The position numbers and the translations under genes were made by a program. The notes below the pieces were generated by a model. The model worked only from the letters and a program-made list of their open reading frames with translations. It was not told the origin of the DNA and ran no database searches. Below are positions 32,769 to 44,367 of a stretch of DNA of 64,000 nt, in pieces (the first letter of the stretch is position 1; the number at the start of each line of letters is the position of its first letter). The stretch spans positions 124,001 to 188,000 of the forward strand of contig CM073203.1 in the NCBI GenBank assembly GCA_037042915.1, given 5' to 3'. This DNA is from Auricularia sp. M13. Lineage: Eukaryota > Basidiomycota > Agaricomycetes > Auriculariales > Auriculariaceae.

Positions 32769-34870
32769 TCACTGTGACCACGCAATCTCCGCATACCGCA
32801 AGAATACTTCATGCACAGTCAGCGACGCGTCCGTGTACGGCTTGACGTTGCCGTCTCCATATTTACCGGGGACCAGCCGGTCCAGGATGGTCAAGGTCTG
32901 ATTCTGGATGAAGTCGGTGAAGATGAGATCCACGCCCTGGTCGCCCGGTACGTTGGTCGGGAGCGGCGCCCAGACGAAGGGAGGGCGCTTAAGCACAGGC
33001 ACAGCACGGTGCGGCGTGTCGTCGCCGTCATTTGCGCCAGGGCAGCTATCCGTTGTCACATAGCCCAGAGTCAAGTCATCCTCCGCGCGCCGATCGACGG
33101 CAGATGAAGAGAAACGGTCCCACATGTCACGCGTCCATGCTTCGTGATAAGCGTCAACATCGGCGCGTTCAAGCGTGCGGGTGTCCAGGTCGAACAACAC
33201 GGAGTTGGAGCGCTTTGACGGAAGACCGGAGACATTCAGTAGTGGTCCGACCTGACGTGCGATGTCAAACGGTACATCGGGAATGTAAACGAACGTGTTA
33301 TAGAATGGGGATACTGTGGGCATGCTCAGATCTACGCGTGGGAAAGCGCGGGCTGACGCACCAATGAAGGCGTCGTTGAGGGTGAACGGCCCCTTGAGCA
33401 CGTCGAACCGCTGAGTGCCTGCGTTAACGACGATCACATTCGGGATGGATGCCCGTTCCGGGTTTGCAGCACGAAGGACAGTTGGGACAACCTCGTTGAT
33501 AAAGAGTGTGACGACCGAAGAAGGATCTGGGTACTGCACGCTGGACACTGTGTCAGCTGGAACAGTGAGGGACATCTACTACGAACCGCGTCATATAGTA
33601 ATCCTGTGGTACGGTTCCATAATTAAAGGTCAGATTCAACTTTTCTGCCAGCGCGCTCAGGCCGTGCGTGATTTTGAGACCATTCGGCGTGTCGAATCTG
33701 GGCTGATAGTGCGCGCCGGAAGGAACCTTGCCGTGGTCAGAGGTGTGGAATGCGTATGTGTTGCGATTGGGGTCCAAATAACGGCGCGAAAAATGCAGAG
33801 GTTCCTCCGGTTTGCCTTTCTTGGAATGAGGGAGCTTGACGCTGAGCCATCCGCTGACGAACTGTTATTCTAAGACCGCAGCACAGCAGCAGGAAGCACA
33901 CGTACACCGTCTCCATATACCTTCCGCTCTGCAAACCGACGGTGTGGTCGTCGAAGACTGCGCAGTCACGGATGTGCGAATGGCCGCCAAATATCAGAAC
34001 AGGCGTCGTAGGGTGGAGCGCACGAATCGCAGAGATAACGAGCGGCCAGTTGTTCTGCTGAGGTGTTAGTACGAGTAAACGGAGTCTAAGCATGCGAGAT
34101 AGACAGACCTTCTGCAGAGGCATGTGACCAACGAGCAAAAAAAACGCTGGCTCATCTTGGATAGCCTGTTTGAACCACGACTCCTGGACCATCTGCGCCA
34201 CGGGTTGTACAGTAGTTCCCGAGATGTTCTCCGTAAAGTCGTACATCACGCCGAGCGCGGTGACCTTGCGCCCACGAAGAGTCTTGAACTTTGCAAAACG
34301 CGACCCAAAAGGCACGGATCGCGTGCCGTTGAGTGTGATGTTGACATTGGACGACAGATAGCGGCCAGGGTAATGCGGGATGAAGTTGTTGTACATGTCC
34401 AGCGCGTTGTCGTAGATGTACAGCTCGTGGTTGCCTGGGGCAAGGACGTCATAAGGCAGTTGAGCGAAGAATTTGTTGCTTTCGTGGCCATCGACACCGC
34501 CGGGTAGAACGACATCCGAGAGTCCGTTTCCGTCGTGCAAGTCGCCGGAATCGACCAGGAGCAAGTCAACGCCCCGTTCCAGAGCCTGCGCCTTCATGTG
34601 GTGCACGAACGAAGAGAAGTCGCCAAAGTCACCGCTGTAATTCGGCTCGGGGTCCGAGCTTTTCAGGTGGCCAAGGAGCCAGCCGTGCGTGTCTGTCGTC
34701 GAGATGAAGTTGATATCGCCCCATTCGAGAGGACGTGTCGGCCACGCAGCCGTGTTTGTCGCGTCGGGCTGCAGTCTCTTGGAGTGCGCGTGACCGCCTG
34801 CATCACCTGGACACGCGCGAACGTGCACCAGGGCCGCTAAATGCAACAAGAAACCAACCGAAGCGAGCAT
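32769..34870 (-). CDS. Secreted calcineurin-like metallophosphatase (5'-nucleotidase-like)
   Basis: About 620 residues in five exons. The ATG at 34870 is preferred over 34900 because a TATAAAT-type box lies at 34915-34922. It opens a clear signal peptide (MLASVGFLLHLAALVHVRA). The dimetal site is complete: STTDTHGW, VDSGDLHDG, APGNHELY, LVGHMPLQK and GGHSHIRD. The C-terminal half (VVPTVLRAANPERASIP onwards) is the nucleotidase-like domain that shapes substrate binding. It has several N-glycosylation sequons. Fungal relatives are vacuolar or secreted Ser/Thr-phosphatase-superfamily proteins, likely taking phosphate off nucleotides or similar esters. Introns interrupt MPLQK/NNWP, METV/WLSV and MTRF/VQYP. 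Confidence 0.87.
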
Positions 34871-34914
34871 GACCAAGAGCGTGTGAGAGAGAGCGGGCAA
34901 CGATTGCCGCTACC

Positions 34915-34922
34915 TATTTATG
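34915..34922 (-). promoter_or_regulatory. TATA-like box of the metallophosphatase gene
   Basis: CATAAATA on the minus strand, 45 nt above the ATG at 34870. It is too close to the ATG at 34900 for that one to be the main start. Confidence 0.5.
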
Positions 34923-35528
34923 TGACATGCCGGTGGCAGAGGGTCCATCATTGTGCGGTGATGGCATGCCAGCGTCAATGATGGAGGATCTGGACATTTC
35001 GGACGTGGCAGCCCCTCGGCAGCCCGCATTGACCTCGTCCTATTCCCTTCCAAACGCCAATTTTCATTTCTGGCCAATGGCATTCCAGAAACATCAACAT
35101 AAGACTTCATTCAACACGTGATGAGGTAATACGGTATAGGTACAAACAGGGTACAAACACGATGCGTGAAATCTTACCAAAGCTTGAACGCTTCCTCAGG
35201 GGAAACATATGGTAAGTCCAACACTAATGCCATATTTTCGAAGCATAACAATGCCTTGAACATACTCAGGCATCAGCAGGAGGCGACTGAGCGGGGGATC
35301 CTTGTCCCTCGGATGAATCCGTCGTGATCTATCTTATCCCGTTGACTCACTCCAGGGCGATGCCAGAAAACGCAGGCGGTGCTCTGAGATGAGGCGAACA
35401 TGGAGGATTGCACGGATGTACCGAGCAAAGAGAAGCTGGAGGCCACCCTGATGGTGGGTATGTACCGCGGCTGGGGCTGCAAGCAAATACAGCATAACTT
35501 GTCCTCTTTCTCACGACCATAAAGAACT
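34923..35528. other. Intergenic, metallophosphatase promoter to tRNA
   Basis: About 600 bp with no gene recognised. Confidence 0.45.
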
Positions 35529-35600
35529 AGCATTGCCACGTTTCGATCGTGGGACCTCGGGGTTATGAGCCCCGCGCGCTAACCCCTGCGCCACAATGCT
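35529..35600 (-). tRNA. tRNA-Met (anticodon CAT), elongator type
   Basis: 72 nt fold into a full cloverleaf on the minus strand: acceptor AGCATTG pairing with CAATGCT, D stem GCGC/GCGC, anticodon stem CGGGG/CCCCG around the loop CTCATAA, and T stem CCACG/CGTGG. The anticodon is CAT and there is no intron. The anticodon loop is that of elongator Met. The T loop begins with A instead of the near-universal T54, which is odd and could lower function. An internal promoter (A and B boxes) is implied by the D and T arms. Confidence 0.85.
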
Positions 35601-35697
35601 GATAAGTTCGGTGCTCACTGTCGAGATGGATCCCGCCGGTCAGACATACAACGCCAGGGCTTCCTGAGAGACTTGGCCAAGTCTCAAGGACACAGTC

Positions 35698-38189
35698 TCA
35701 CCCTCGTCTCCGTACTTCATCCACGTACTCCTTGTCCTCTGGTGACAGCAAATCCTCGTACCTCTCGTACTCGGATGTCGCCAGGAAAAAGTCATGCTCG
35801 ATAATATCCGCGATCTGCGCATTTCGCGGCGTGATCTGAGCTCTGAAAGGACACGGGCAAGTGAGGATTCCCTTTCCGCCGAGGAGGTCGCATGAGCTAC
35901 AGTATGTGGCACACTACGGTCGCTGTGGCATGAGACTCACCCGTGCGTAGTCCCAGATATCAGCCTGCTCCGGTAAACCTGTCTCCGCATTTGTTGCGGG
36001 CTCGTAGTTGAACGCCCAGAGAAGCCGTGTGGTGTTCATGCCCTATAATTCAATCCGAAGTCCATGAAAAGAGTCTTTATCGGGGATGAAGGAGCTCACA
36101 ATGGAATTCTTCGCCAGGTGGATGCCGGGGCAGACGCGTCGGCCGCTAAAAGCAGATATTAAGCAGCTGTATCGACGATGTCGCATCTCTCTCACTAGCC
36201 AAACCACTGAAGACGTCATGAGTCGGCCGATTAGAACAAAGACTACTGGGAACGTACCAAATCTTCGCGGAAATCCTTCGTATCAACCCCCTCGCGCACG
36301 CCGAACTCGCTCTTCAGCCAGCGCTCCGGCACGAAATCTCCCGCATTCTCGAAGATACGCTCATCATGGAAGATGCCCCCTGGGCACGTTGAGACCAGCC
36401 GCGAGTCGAGGAGAGCGACATACAGTTGTTGATGAAGATCGTGCTGCCTTTCGGGATCAAGTAACCCTTGTACTGCAAGGAGCAATGCCTCAGCAAAGGG
36501 TAATCGAAGGCATATGGTGATCACTGACGTATTCGTCCGCTAACGAGGCATGGGGAATGCACAGCGGAGCGATAGGTCTCCACCGGTGTACCTGCCATCG
36601 CCAAGTCAGCCGCTGGAAAAGCAAAGCGGGCTCCATTCGCAGGGTCCCCCACCTCTTTGATGAGCGCCTGGATGTACGGAAGATCGGGCAAGTCGTCCAA
36701 CGTAGGTGCACGGTCGTGTCCCACAACACGGTCGATCTCCGCTTGCGCCTTCTTCTGTACATCAGGGTACGCAGTCATAGCAAGGGCAACCGTCTGGAGG
36801 TACGACGACGAAGTGTCCGACCCGCCTTCGAGCAGGACGCCGCCCAAGTACCTAGTCACGACGCAAGACATGAAGTAAATCTGCATGCTGAAAGGCGCAT
36901 ACTTACCCCGAAAGTTCCCGCGTCAGCCCGAATTCGGCGCGCCGTTCAATGACCTCTTCGAGGAAGCCTGCAAATCGCGCAAGGCATGCTTCAGCCACAG
37001 TCTGAGAAAAGCGCGTGCGAAATGACTGACATCCGGTAGGCTTGCCATCTTGGAGACGGTTCTCACACTCTTCGAGAAGACCAAAGTAGAGCTTGCGTTG
37101 AAGACGGCGGACCTCGCGACAGAGTCGCTTCCAGAATGCAAAGCACTCGGGCACAATTCCAAGGACTGGGAAGATGTCCACAGGCTGCAGGAGTAATATA
37201 AATGTTAGTCGCAGCCTCAGACACCCAGCTATTTACGCGTATACGCACAGGATGGGCACCGGGCGTCAATGCATGCTCCCAGAGGTGCTGGACGTGAAAG
37301 AAGTCCTTCACGACGGGCGTCTCAAAGCGCGGCGCGCGGCGCCCGACGACGACGCTCATGATGATGGACGATGAGTTGCGCTGCATGTGTGTGTAAAAGT
37401 GCTACAAATGGATGATCAGGAACAGGGATATGTAGGTTCGCGGGATCAAAACGCACCTCAGGATCATGCAACATGTCGAAAAGCAGCTGCTTTGCTTCTG
37501 CAGCCTGAATAGAGACATGGTCTTGGCAAGCGCGAGGAGTTAGAATAGCGTGCGCCGTACGACGGAGAGCGCGCCAGTCTTCAGTGTACTGCAAAGGGTC
37601 AGCCTTCGCGGTGAAGCGTTGCAGATGCGCCGCACACGAGCAAGGACCATGTTCATTCCGTCTGAATGCAGAGCATGAGCAAACGCAGACGTCACAAAGC
37701 GAGCTCTTACTTGTAATGCGGTCGACCATAAAGTTCTAACGCGTGATGGGTGAGGACAGAGTGCAGCGAGGACTGTCGTGCTCACTGCCGGACGGTCGAC
37801 TGTTGTCGCCGACCGACGATCCATCAGCTCGCGCACTGCTTCAACGCTTGTCAGCACGACAGCTGTGCCGCTGCCGATCTTGAGCTGGAGTCGGCGTGTC
37901 ACTCATCAGCACCCCCGCACGCCAGTATACGAGACTCACGCTATATATCTCGCCATACTGTCTCGCCCATTCAGTGAACCTTGTCGGCGAGTTAGCCCAA
38001 TAGAACTAGTCCCAAGAAGCCATACTTGTAGTGGGCAAAGCCGGTTGGAAAAATGTGCAGATTTCCGAGCAGAGGCACCGTCGGCGGCCCAGGAGGCAGG
38101 TCCTTCTCGCGCTCTCCGATTCTGCTCAGCTTGATGAGTGCGTACAGCGCAACGAGGGCTGGGACCGCAGCGTAGTATCCGTTGCGCAT
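35698..38189 (-). CDS. Cytochrome P450 monooxygenase
   Basis: A membrane-anchored P450 of about 500 residues in more than ten exons. It starts at 38189 with an N-terminal anchor (NGYYAAVPALVALYALIKL) and the Pro-rich hinge DLPPGPPTVPLLGNLH. The I-helix reads LLEGGSDTSSSYLQT. The ExxR motif KEVHRWRPIAPL is made by splicing. FINNWGIFHDERIFENAGDFVPERW is the PERW region. The heme-binding loop is FGYGRRVCPGIHLAKNSI, where WFGY comes from an 11-nt micro-exon at 36196-36206. The stop is at 35698-35700. It should hydroxylate a small hydrophobic molecule at the ER with a P450 reductase. It lies 0.6 kb from two aromatic FAD monooxygenases in the same direction, so an aromatic or phenolic substrate is plausible. 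Family number not assigned. Confidence 0.9.
36196..36206 (-). other. 11-nt micro-exon in the P450 heme-binding loop
   Basis: TGGTTTGGCTA, flanked by introns beginning GTACGT and GTGAGA. Only its inclusion keeps the frame and yields DLWFGYGRRVCPG. Confidence 0.75.
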
Positions 38190-38754
38190 GGTGAGGAGAA
38201 GACAAGAAGCGCGACAAGCCAGGGCCAATCGTATTTGCAACGGCTGTCATTCACTTGGGCTGTCGGAGACAGAGCAATCACTGAATCAGACAAAGCAGCC
38301 GGCCATCGGACTGAGTGGGACAATGAGCGCACGTGAGCATAAGCATTCGTCACTAGATGGCCACTGGAGCTGTCTTCATGTTCGTACCAACTTCGCATGA
38401 CCCTAGGACAGGGGTGAGTTCAAGTTGAATGTGTTTCTATGTTGACAACGGATGTCGATGGGGCTCGGCAGGTGGTCAGGATATCAACGAAGCAATAAAA
38501 TGATCATTCAGCTTGTGGCATCCGTATTGAACGGCGTAGAGCGACGTCTGATCAATGTCGAGTACCGTAACCGTAGCCGAGTTCTGTGGCCCGAAAGCAG
38601 ATGCTTTCGCCGTTCCACAGTCAAGCTTAACTCCCATCTAGCCTCTATCTGCGTATTTCTGAAACAGCGACGCGTTCATTGAATTACAGCAAAAGAGACA
38701 ACCACTGAGCAGTCCATATACATTCAAGCCAAGTTCTTATATACATTCGACGCT
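38190..38754. other. Intergenic between P450 promoter and FAD monooxygenase 1
   Basis: About 565 bp with no gene recognised. Confidence 0.45.
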
Positions 38755-40637
38755 TCACTGCGGAGGTCCCGGGACCAGGGCATCCAAGAGGGCGGCCCCG
38801 GCGGCCCAATCCTTCTCGATGTCGTAGTCCCAGATCCAGTCCATGCGATTGGCGCAGTCCTTGCGGCGTCCCTCGATGGAATTGCCGTTCGGGCCCCAGC
38901 CGTCCCAGACATCCCCGCTCTGTGGTGGACGGTCAGAGTCGGAACGGCCGTTCAGAAAGTGCCTTACCTCGAGAGCATACTCCACGACCCTGTTCGCGTG
39001 GGGACGGCGGAATTGATCGTAGACGCTGAGAGCCTCGCTGACTGTGGCTAGAGTTGTGTTCTTGTGCTCGAGGAAGCGGCCGAGGAGATAGGCGTCTTCC
39101 AACCCTTGGCCAGCGCCCTGAGTATCATGTGTGAGATTGTAGGATGCGGGAAACCCGACTAATTGACTCACCTGCCCGCAATGGGGCGTCTAAAGCGCTC
39201 TCAGTATTGGGAGACCGAGGGAGCAACTTGGAACTGCGCACCATGGCATGTGCAGAATCTCCAAGGAGCGCAACACCGCCGCTAACATAGGTATTAAGCG
39301 GAGGCCAGAGGGTATTGATTTTCCAGACTGTCATCGTCTTAATGCCCTTCAAATTGAAAATCTGAATCAGTGCCGCGTGCCAAGTCATACACATCGCGGT
39401 CGATTAATCTCACACCTTGAGAGCACCTTGAACGGCTGGTCCCATGTCTGAAAATGCGCTCAGCGCTGCTTCTGGATCCGCTGGCTGCACGGAGGGCTCG
39501 TTCGGGTTAGGGTCCGAACCATCGGTGAATCGCATCTCGGGGGGCACTGAGGTGTAGGCGAGATAGTTGACCTACTTCGCGCGACGACATCAGTGATTGT
39601 AGCTAGAGGGGAAAGCATAGTACGCACGAGCCCGCCGTCGATAGGATAGGCGAGGATGTGCTGAACAGTAGATGAGTCCTGCTCATACAACGTCTCCATA
39701 ACGCAGTTGCGCACCTTTCCGACATTGGAATAAAGCACGATGGAGGACGCTGTTTCCTCTCCCACAAGGCCTTTCCAATGTAACATTGTAATCAGCCCAC
39801 GGAAGGCTTTCCTTCCCGAGTAGCGCGGCTCGATACGCTCTCCCAACACGAAGTCTCGCACGCGACTCTTGATGCCATCCGCGCCAACGACGACGTTGGC
39901 GTCGTGTGTTGTCCCGTCGCTGAAGTGCAGCCTGTAGAGAGGAGGCCGGGATGAGATCTGCTCGACCGACGTGCAGCGCTTGCTCAGATGGCAGCGCTCT
40001 GCGGGGACGCGCTTGAGAAGAATGTCGAGCATATGGGCGCGGTGGATGGACGATAATGTGCCGAAACTCCCGGGGCGAACGTACTGTCAGGGTGAGATGA
40101 AGTAGATAGCGCTGTATGCTGGGACTTCGCGACTTACATCGACGATATGCTCATACTCCGTGTCAGCCTTGAGGATAGTCCAAGTTTTCTATAGGTAGGG
40201 ACATAATCTCGTCAGCAGGCCAGTAGTGAGAAGCTGGAAGGATATCAATCCCGCACGATGTGGTTGGCGCTAGCCTCGAACTCCTCGAGGATTCCAAGAT
40301 ATGCCATGCCAGGTATAGCATTAGGACCTGAGCGGATGTGAGGATACGCAAACAATGGAAAGATGAAAAGCTCACCAAAGCTGATGCCCGCGCCAACTTC
40401 GCCGAACTTGTGCTGCAGCGTGCGATATGAGAGGAAAATGCTAGCTGGATTATATTACTGCATGCTTACCGTAGCTTCAAACAGCTCGAAAGGCACTCCC
40501 GCTCTCACGAGACTGATGGCGCAGAAGAGGCCGCCGATTCCGCCACCTATGACGGGGGAATGGAATGAGTTTCGGATGCGGGTAAAAAATCGATAAGGCG
40601 CACCGACGATGGCCACGCTGAAGTCCTTGTCCGTCAT
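38755..40637 (-). CDS. FAD-dependent monooxygenase, salicylate-hydroxylase-like, copy 1
   Basis: About 440 residues in ten exons; start 40637 (MTDKDFSVAIVG), stop 38755-38757. The FAD-binding GxGxxG (AIVGGGIGGLFCAIS) is assembled across the first intron. Next come HKFGEVGAGISF, the class-A flavoprotein motif VVGADGIKSRVRD, and ALLGDSAHAMTPHCGQGAGQGLEDAYLLG, made by removing two introns. The protein should use NADH and oxygen to hydroxylate an aromatic acid, salicylate to catechol in the best-known case. A very similar paralogue lies upstream in tandem (41524-43409), and a central 600-bp tract is almost identical, introns included. A TATA box lies 48 nt before the start. No change that would break it is seen. 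Confidence 0.88.
39952..40557 (-). repeat. Gene-conversion tract, partner A
   Basis: About 605 bp near-identical (roughly 97%, about 15 mismatches and a 3-bp indel) to 42721-43329. It includes several introns, while flanking exons differ far more. Confidence 0.8.
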
Positions 40638-41523
40638 TGGGAATGGGGAGGTTATGCTTCGACTCTGAGCTCGCTTCAGGCACCTTTATATGATCCAGCT
40701 GCTGAATGACGCATGGTCGTATTCTCCGTCGGCTCGTTGACTCTGAACGCGGACGTCGGAAGATGCGCCTGCTTGGTAAACCACGTGTATGTGTCACCTT
40801 GATGCTCAGGAAGACCCCGCGGCCGTTCAGCGCTTCGACCGTGGACGGGAGATGATTTCCCCAACCTGCGCACTGAATTTTAATCTTCGTTTATCGAGAT
40901 ACTGTACCTAGAGCCAACGACAAATACCTTATGTGGATGCGTTAGCTCACCTCGCTAGTGGTACTGATAGCTGCCGACGAGAAACGTATTTGAAGAGAAA
41001 TGGGCGCGGTGCCTCGCGGCTTCAAATCGTCCGAATTTGACGGAGGTCACACTGCTGTTCACGCAGAACCAGCGCAGAACGCTCGCAGATATCGCAGTAA
41101 ATTGCTGATGCCCACGCGCGCGGTCGTTCCGGCGAGCCGACCCGCCCCTGCTTCAGTTTTAGCTTCGTGGGCTGCGCAGCGGCACCGAGTCGCTACTGGC
41201 AGTTGCAGCGCGTGTCACTGATTGGCCCCCTCATGAAGGCCAGCCACCAGCCTCAAGCCAGGGAGGAGTTGCATGAGGAGAATATGGATAAGCCTTGTCG
41301 GACCGGTTGACCGGCAGTCGTTGACCAGTGTATTCGACTTCTTGGGCCTGCTGATTAATCTCAAATCACACGGAAGACACGCTGACAAGAAAAATGCAGC
41401 AGTGCTGCTGAGTAATGATAAAAGGTAGCTGGTCTTCGGTGTCACGTGCGCGGCGCACCATGCGACTCGAGTATGGCTCAAATTACGCCAACCTATCAAC
41501 ACTCTGAAGCTGACACCGGTTCA
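40638..41523. other. Intergenic between the two FAD monooxygenase genes
   Basis: About 890 bp. The promoter of copy 1 lies at the left, with a TATATAAAG-like box at 40685-40690; no gene was found in the rest. Confidence 0.5.
40685..40690 (-). promoter_or_regulatory. TATA box of FAD monooxygenase 1
   Basis: TATAAA on the minus strand, 48 nt above the ATG at 40637. Confidence 0.6.
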
Positions 41524-43409
41524 TCATATTCCCTTGGGAGGTCCCATGGCATCTAACAGGGCAGCTCCCGCAGCCCAGTCCTTGTCGATGTCGTGGTCCC
41601 AGATCCAATCTAGGCGATTGGTGCAGTCCTTCCGGCGTCCTTCGACGGAAGTGCCGCTAGGTCCCCAGCCCTCCCAAACATCTCCGGTCTGTGGCGCAGT
41701 AAGAATAGTCACCGCGAGGCCTAGAGGAAGCTTAACCTCAAGAGCGTATTCCACGACCCGGTTGGCGTGGGGACGGCGGAAGCGGTCGTAGATAGTGAGA
41801 GTCTCTGTGAGTGTAGCCAGTGTCGTGTTCTCGTGGCCGAGGAATCGCCCGAGGAGATAGGCATCTTCTAGACCTTGGCCGGCTCCCTTGAGAATATGTA
41901 TGAGGTCACAGTGGAAGGGATGCATTCTGAATTTCTGGATCACCTGTCCACAATGAGGAGTCTGAAGGAAACTCAATCCCGGAAAATAGAGGAAGCTATG
42001 CTGCGCAACGCACCATGCCATGTGCAGAGTCTCCGAGAAGAGCAACGCCGCCGTTGACATAGGTCTTGAGTGGAGGCCAGTGAGTCTTGATCTTCCAAAC
42101 GGTCATGTCCTTGATGCCCTACGCATGAGTCCGAAATGAAAATCAGTTCTACACGCCCACACATTCAAGCCAAAGCAAGTTATGCCATGCCTTGAGAGCG
42201 CCCTGCACGTGTGGTCCCAGGTCTGAAAACAGGCGGTGCGCCTCTTCTGGATCTGCTGGAAGCACATGTGACTCGTTCGGCGGCGGGTCCGTGCCGTCCG
42301 CGAATCGTGTCTCGAGCGGCGCAGATGAGAACGCGACAAAATTAACCTAATTTAGTTTGCGCGACGTCAGTATAGGCTGAGAATCCCCAGGTACGCACCA
42401 ATCCTCCATCAATGGGATAGGTGATGATGTGCTAGACAGATACATGAGTTGCGCTCGTACATCTGCTGAATGCAGCGCCGGCGCACCTTTCCGATGCCGC
42501 AATACAGCACGAAGGAAGAGGCCTTCGTTCCCACAAGGCCTTCCCAACTTTCAGCAGTGATCAAACCGCGGAAGGCTCTCGTCCCAGTATACCGCGGCTC
42601 GACGCGCGTTCCTAGCACGAAATCTCGCACCGGACTCTTGATACCGTCCGCGCCGATGACAAGATTGGCCTCGTGCGTCGTCCCATCGCCGAAATGCAGC
42701 CGATAGAGAGGCGGATTAGCTGAGATCTGCTCGACCGACGTGCAGCGCTTGCTCAGATGGCAGCGCTCTGCGGGGACGCGCTTGAGAAGAATGTCGAGCA
42801 TATGGGCGCGGTGGATGGACGATGTTGTGCCGAAACTCCCGGGGCGAACGTACTGTCAGGGTGAGATGAAGTAGCTAGCGCTGTATGCTGGGACTTCGCG
42901 ACTTACATCGACGATATGCTCATACTCCGTGTCAGCCTTGAGGATAGTCCAAGTTTTCTATAGGTAGGGACATAATCTCGTCAGCAGGCCAGTAGTGAGA
43001 AGCTGGAAGGATATCAATCCCGCACGATGTGGTTGGCGCTAGCCTCGAACTCCTCGAGGATTCCAAGATATGCCATGCCAGGTATAGCATTAGGACCTGA
43101 GTGGATGTGAGGATACGCAAACAATGGAAAGATGACAAGCTTACCAAAGCCGATGCCCGCGCCAACTTCGCCGAACTTGTGCTGCAGCGTGCGATATGAT
43201 GAGAGGAAATTGCAAGCTGAATTATATTACTGCATGCTTACCGTCGCTTCAAACAGCTCGAAAGGCACTCCCGCTCTCACGAGACTGATGGCGCAGAAGA
43301 GGCCGCCGATTCCGCCGCCTGCGACGGGGATCATCTCAATGAGACTGAAATGCAGCAGTGGTAGGACCATCGTACCGACAATGGCTGCGCTGAAATCCTT
43401 CTTCGACAT
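41524..43409 (-). CDS. FAD-dependent monooxygenase, salicylate-hydroxylase-like, copy 2
   Basis: Tandem paralogue of the gene at 38755-40637, with the same exon layout. Start 43409 (MSKKDFSAAIVG), stop 41524-41526. The motifs are GGGIGGLFCAIS, VIGADGIKSPVRDFVLG, and GAGQGLEDAYLLGRFLGHEN; a short exon gives HIITYPIDGGL. The ends of the protein differ from copy 1 (for example LGTRVEPRYTGTRAFRGLI against LGERIEPRYSGRKAFRGLI), whereas the middle is almost identical because of gene conversion. It probably acts on a related aromatic substrate. It is divergent from the aldehyde dehydrogenase at 44368, across about 960 bp. Confidence 0.87.
42721..43329 (-). repeat. Gene-conversion tract, partner B
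   Basis: Near-identical to 39952-40557; see there. Confidence 0.8.
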
Positions 43410-44367
43410 TCTGAGAAGGACAGCTGATTCGATGGCCGAGTTGTGGTGTGAGCCTTATATATATATCAGCTGCTGAACGTCACAGTTGGTCGGATGCTTC
43501 GTTCCTTCGCGACTCTGAACACAAGTCATCGAAGCATCACTCCTTGGTAAACTGCGTATGTATTGAAAGAATTGAGCGCGTCAGCTTATTCAGCAGTAAT
43601 AGACTGATAACTTGAATAACCGCGTTGGCGCTTCGACGGTGAGCGGGAGATGACTGCGATCATGGAGTCACGGTACTGCTGACGACCGCTGCTGACTGGT
43701 CACTACGGTGCCGAGGATGAACCAAAATCACATAATTAATGTTCCAAACCTGAAACCTGACTTTCCTGAGGCAACCCACCTGGTTATCGGGAAGCTGTTG
43801 CTGAGAATTGTAAGACGGTTGCGACGCTTCGCGGCTTCAAATTGCTCCGGTGGTCACGTTACCGCCGAACCTCGGAGATACGCGTAAAAGATTTTCTGGT
43901 CAACGCGGTCTGTGCATCGAACGGCCAAGCAGGCCATCCACCGCATCCTGCAGCTGCTTTTCCGAGCTTATCATCCGAGGGCTGCCGCTTTCGACGTCAG
44001 CGCGTCAGTCCCTATGTAGCAGCTCTTTGGGGCTTTGATTGTTTCAAGGCGCCTTACCATGGCTGCCAGTGCGGGTTAATACAGCTGCCTGGTCTCTGGA
44101 TCCCACGCCTTCGACTTCCGTATACTCGACAGTTCACGTGCACGCTCGCTCTGGATGCTTCCACACTGCAATTCAAGCCCATAGAGGACGACGCAAAATC
44201 TAGCTTGGACTCAGGGCTCAGAGCGCTCACGCTCATAATGTGTACCACTTCCCGCGCCAAGAGCTGCCGGTAACCTGAAGGCGAAATGCCCTATCGAGTC
44301 TTATACCGCTTCTACATGAAGCCGGATACGGGCCATCCTGCGCGCTCTGCTCCTCCTCTGATCTCCC
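43410..44367. promoter_or_regulatory. Divergent promoter region, FAD monooxygenase 2 and aldehyde dehydrogenase
   Basis: About 960 bp. An alternating TATATATATAT tract at 43455-43466 serves as TATA box for the minus-strand gene (46 nt from its ATG). No coding region recognised. Confidence 0.5.

Noticed and set aside
36243-36524. Alternative reading of the P450 exon with a second frame
   Set aside because: Splicing at GTATGTC...GCCCAG gives the conserved NNWGIFHDERIF; the other frame is a shadow.
41000-41500. Gene in the spacer between the two FAD monooxygenases
   Set aside because: Open stretches on both strands lack motifs and splice logic.
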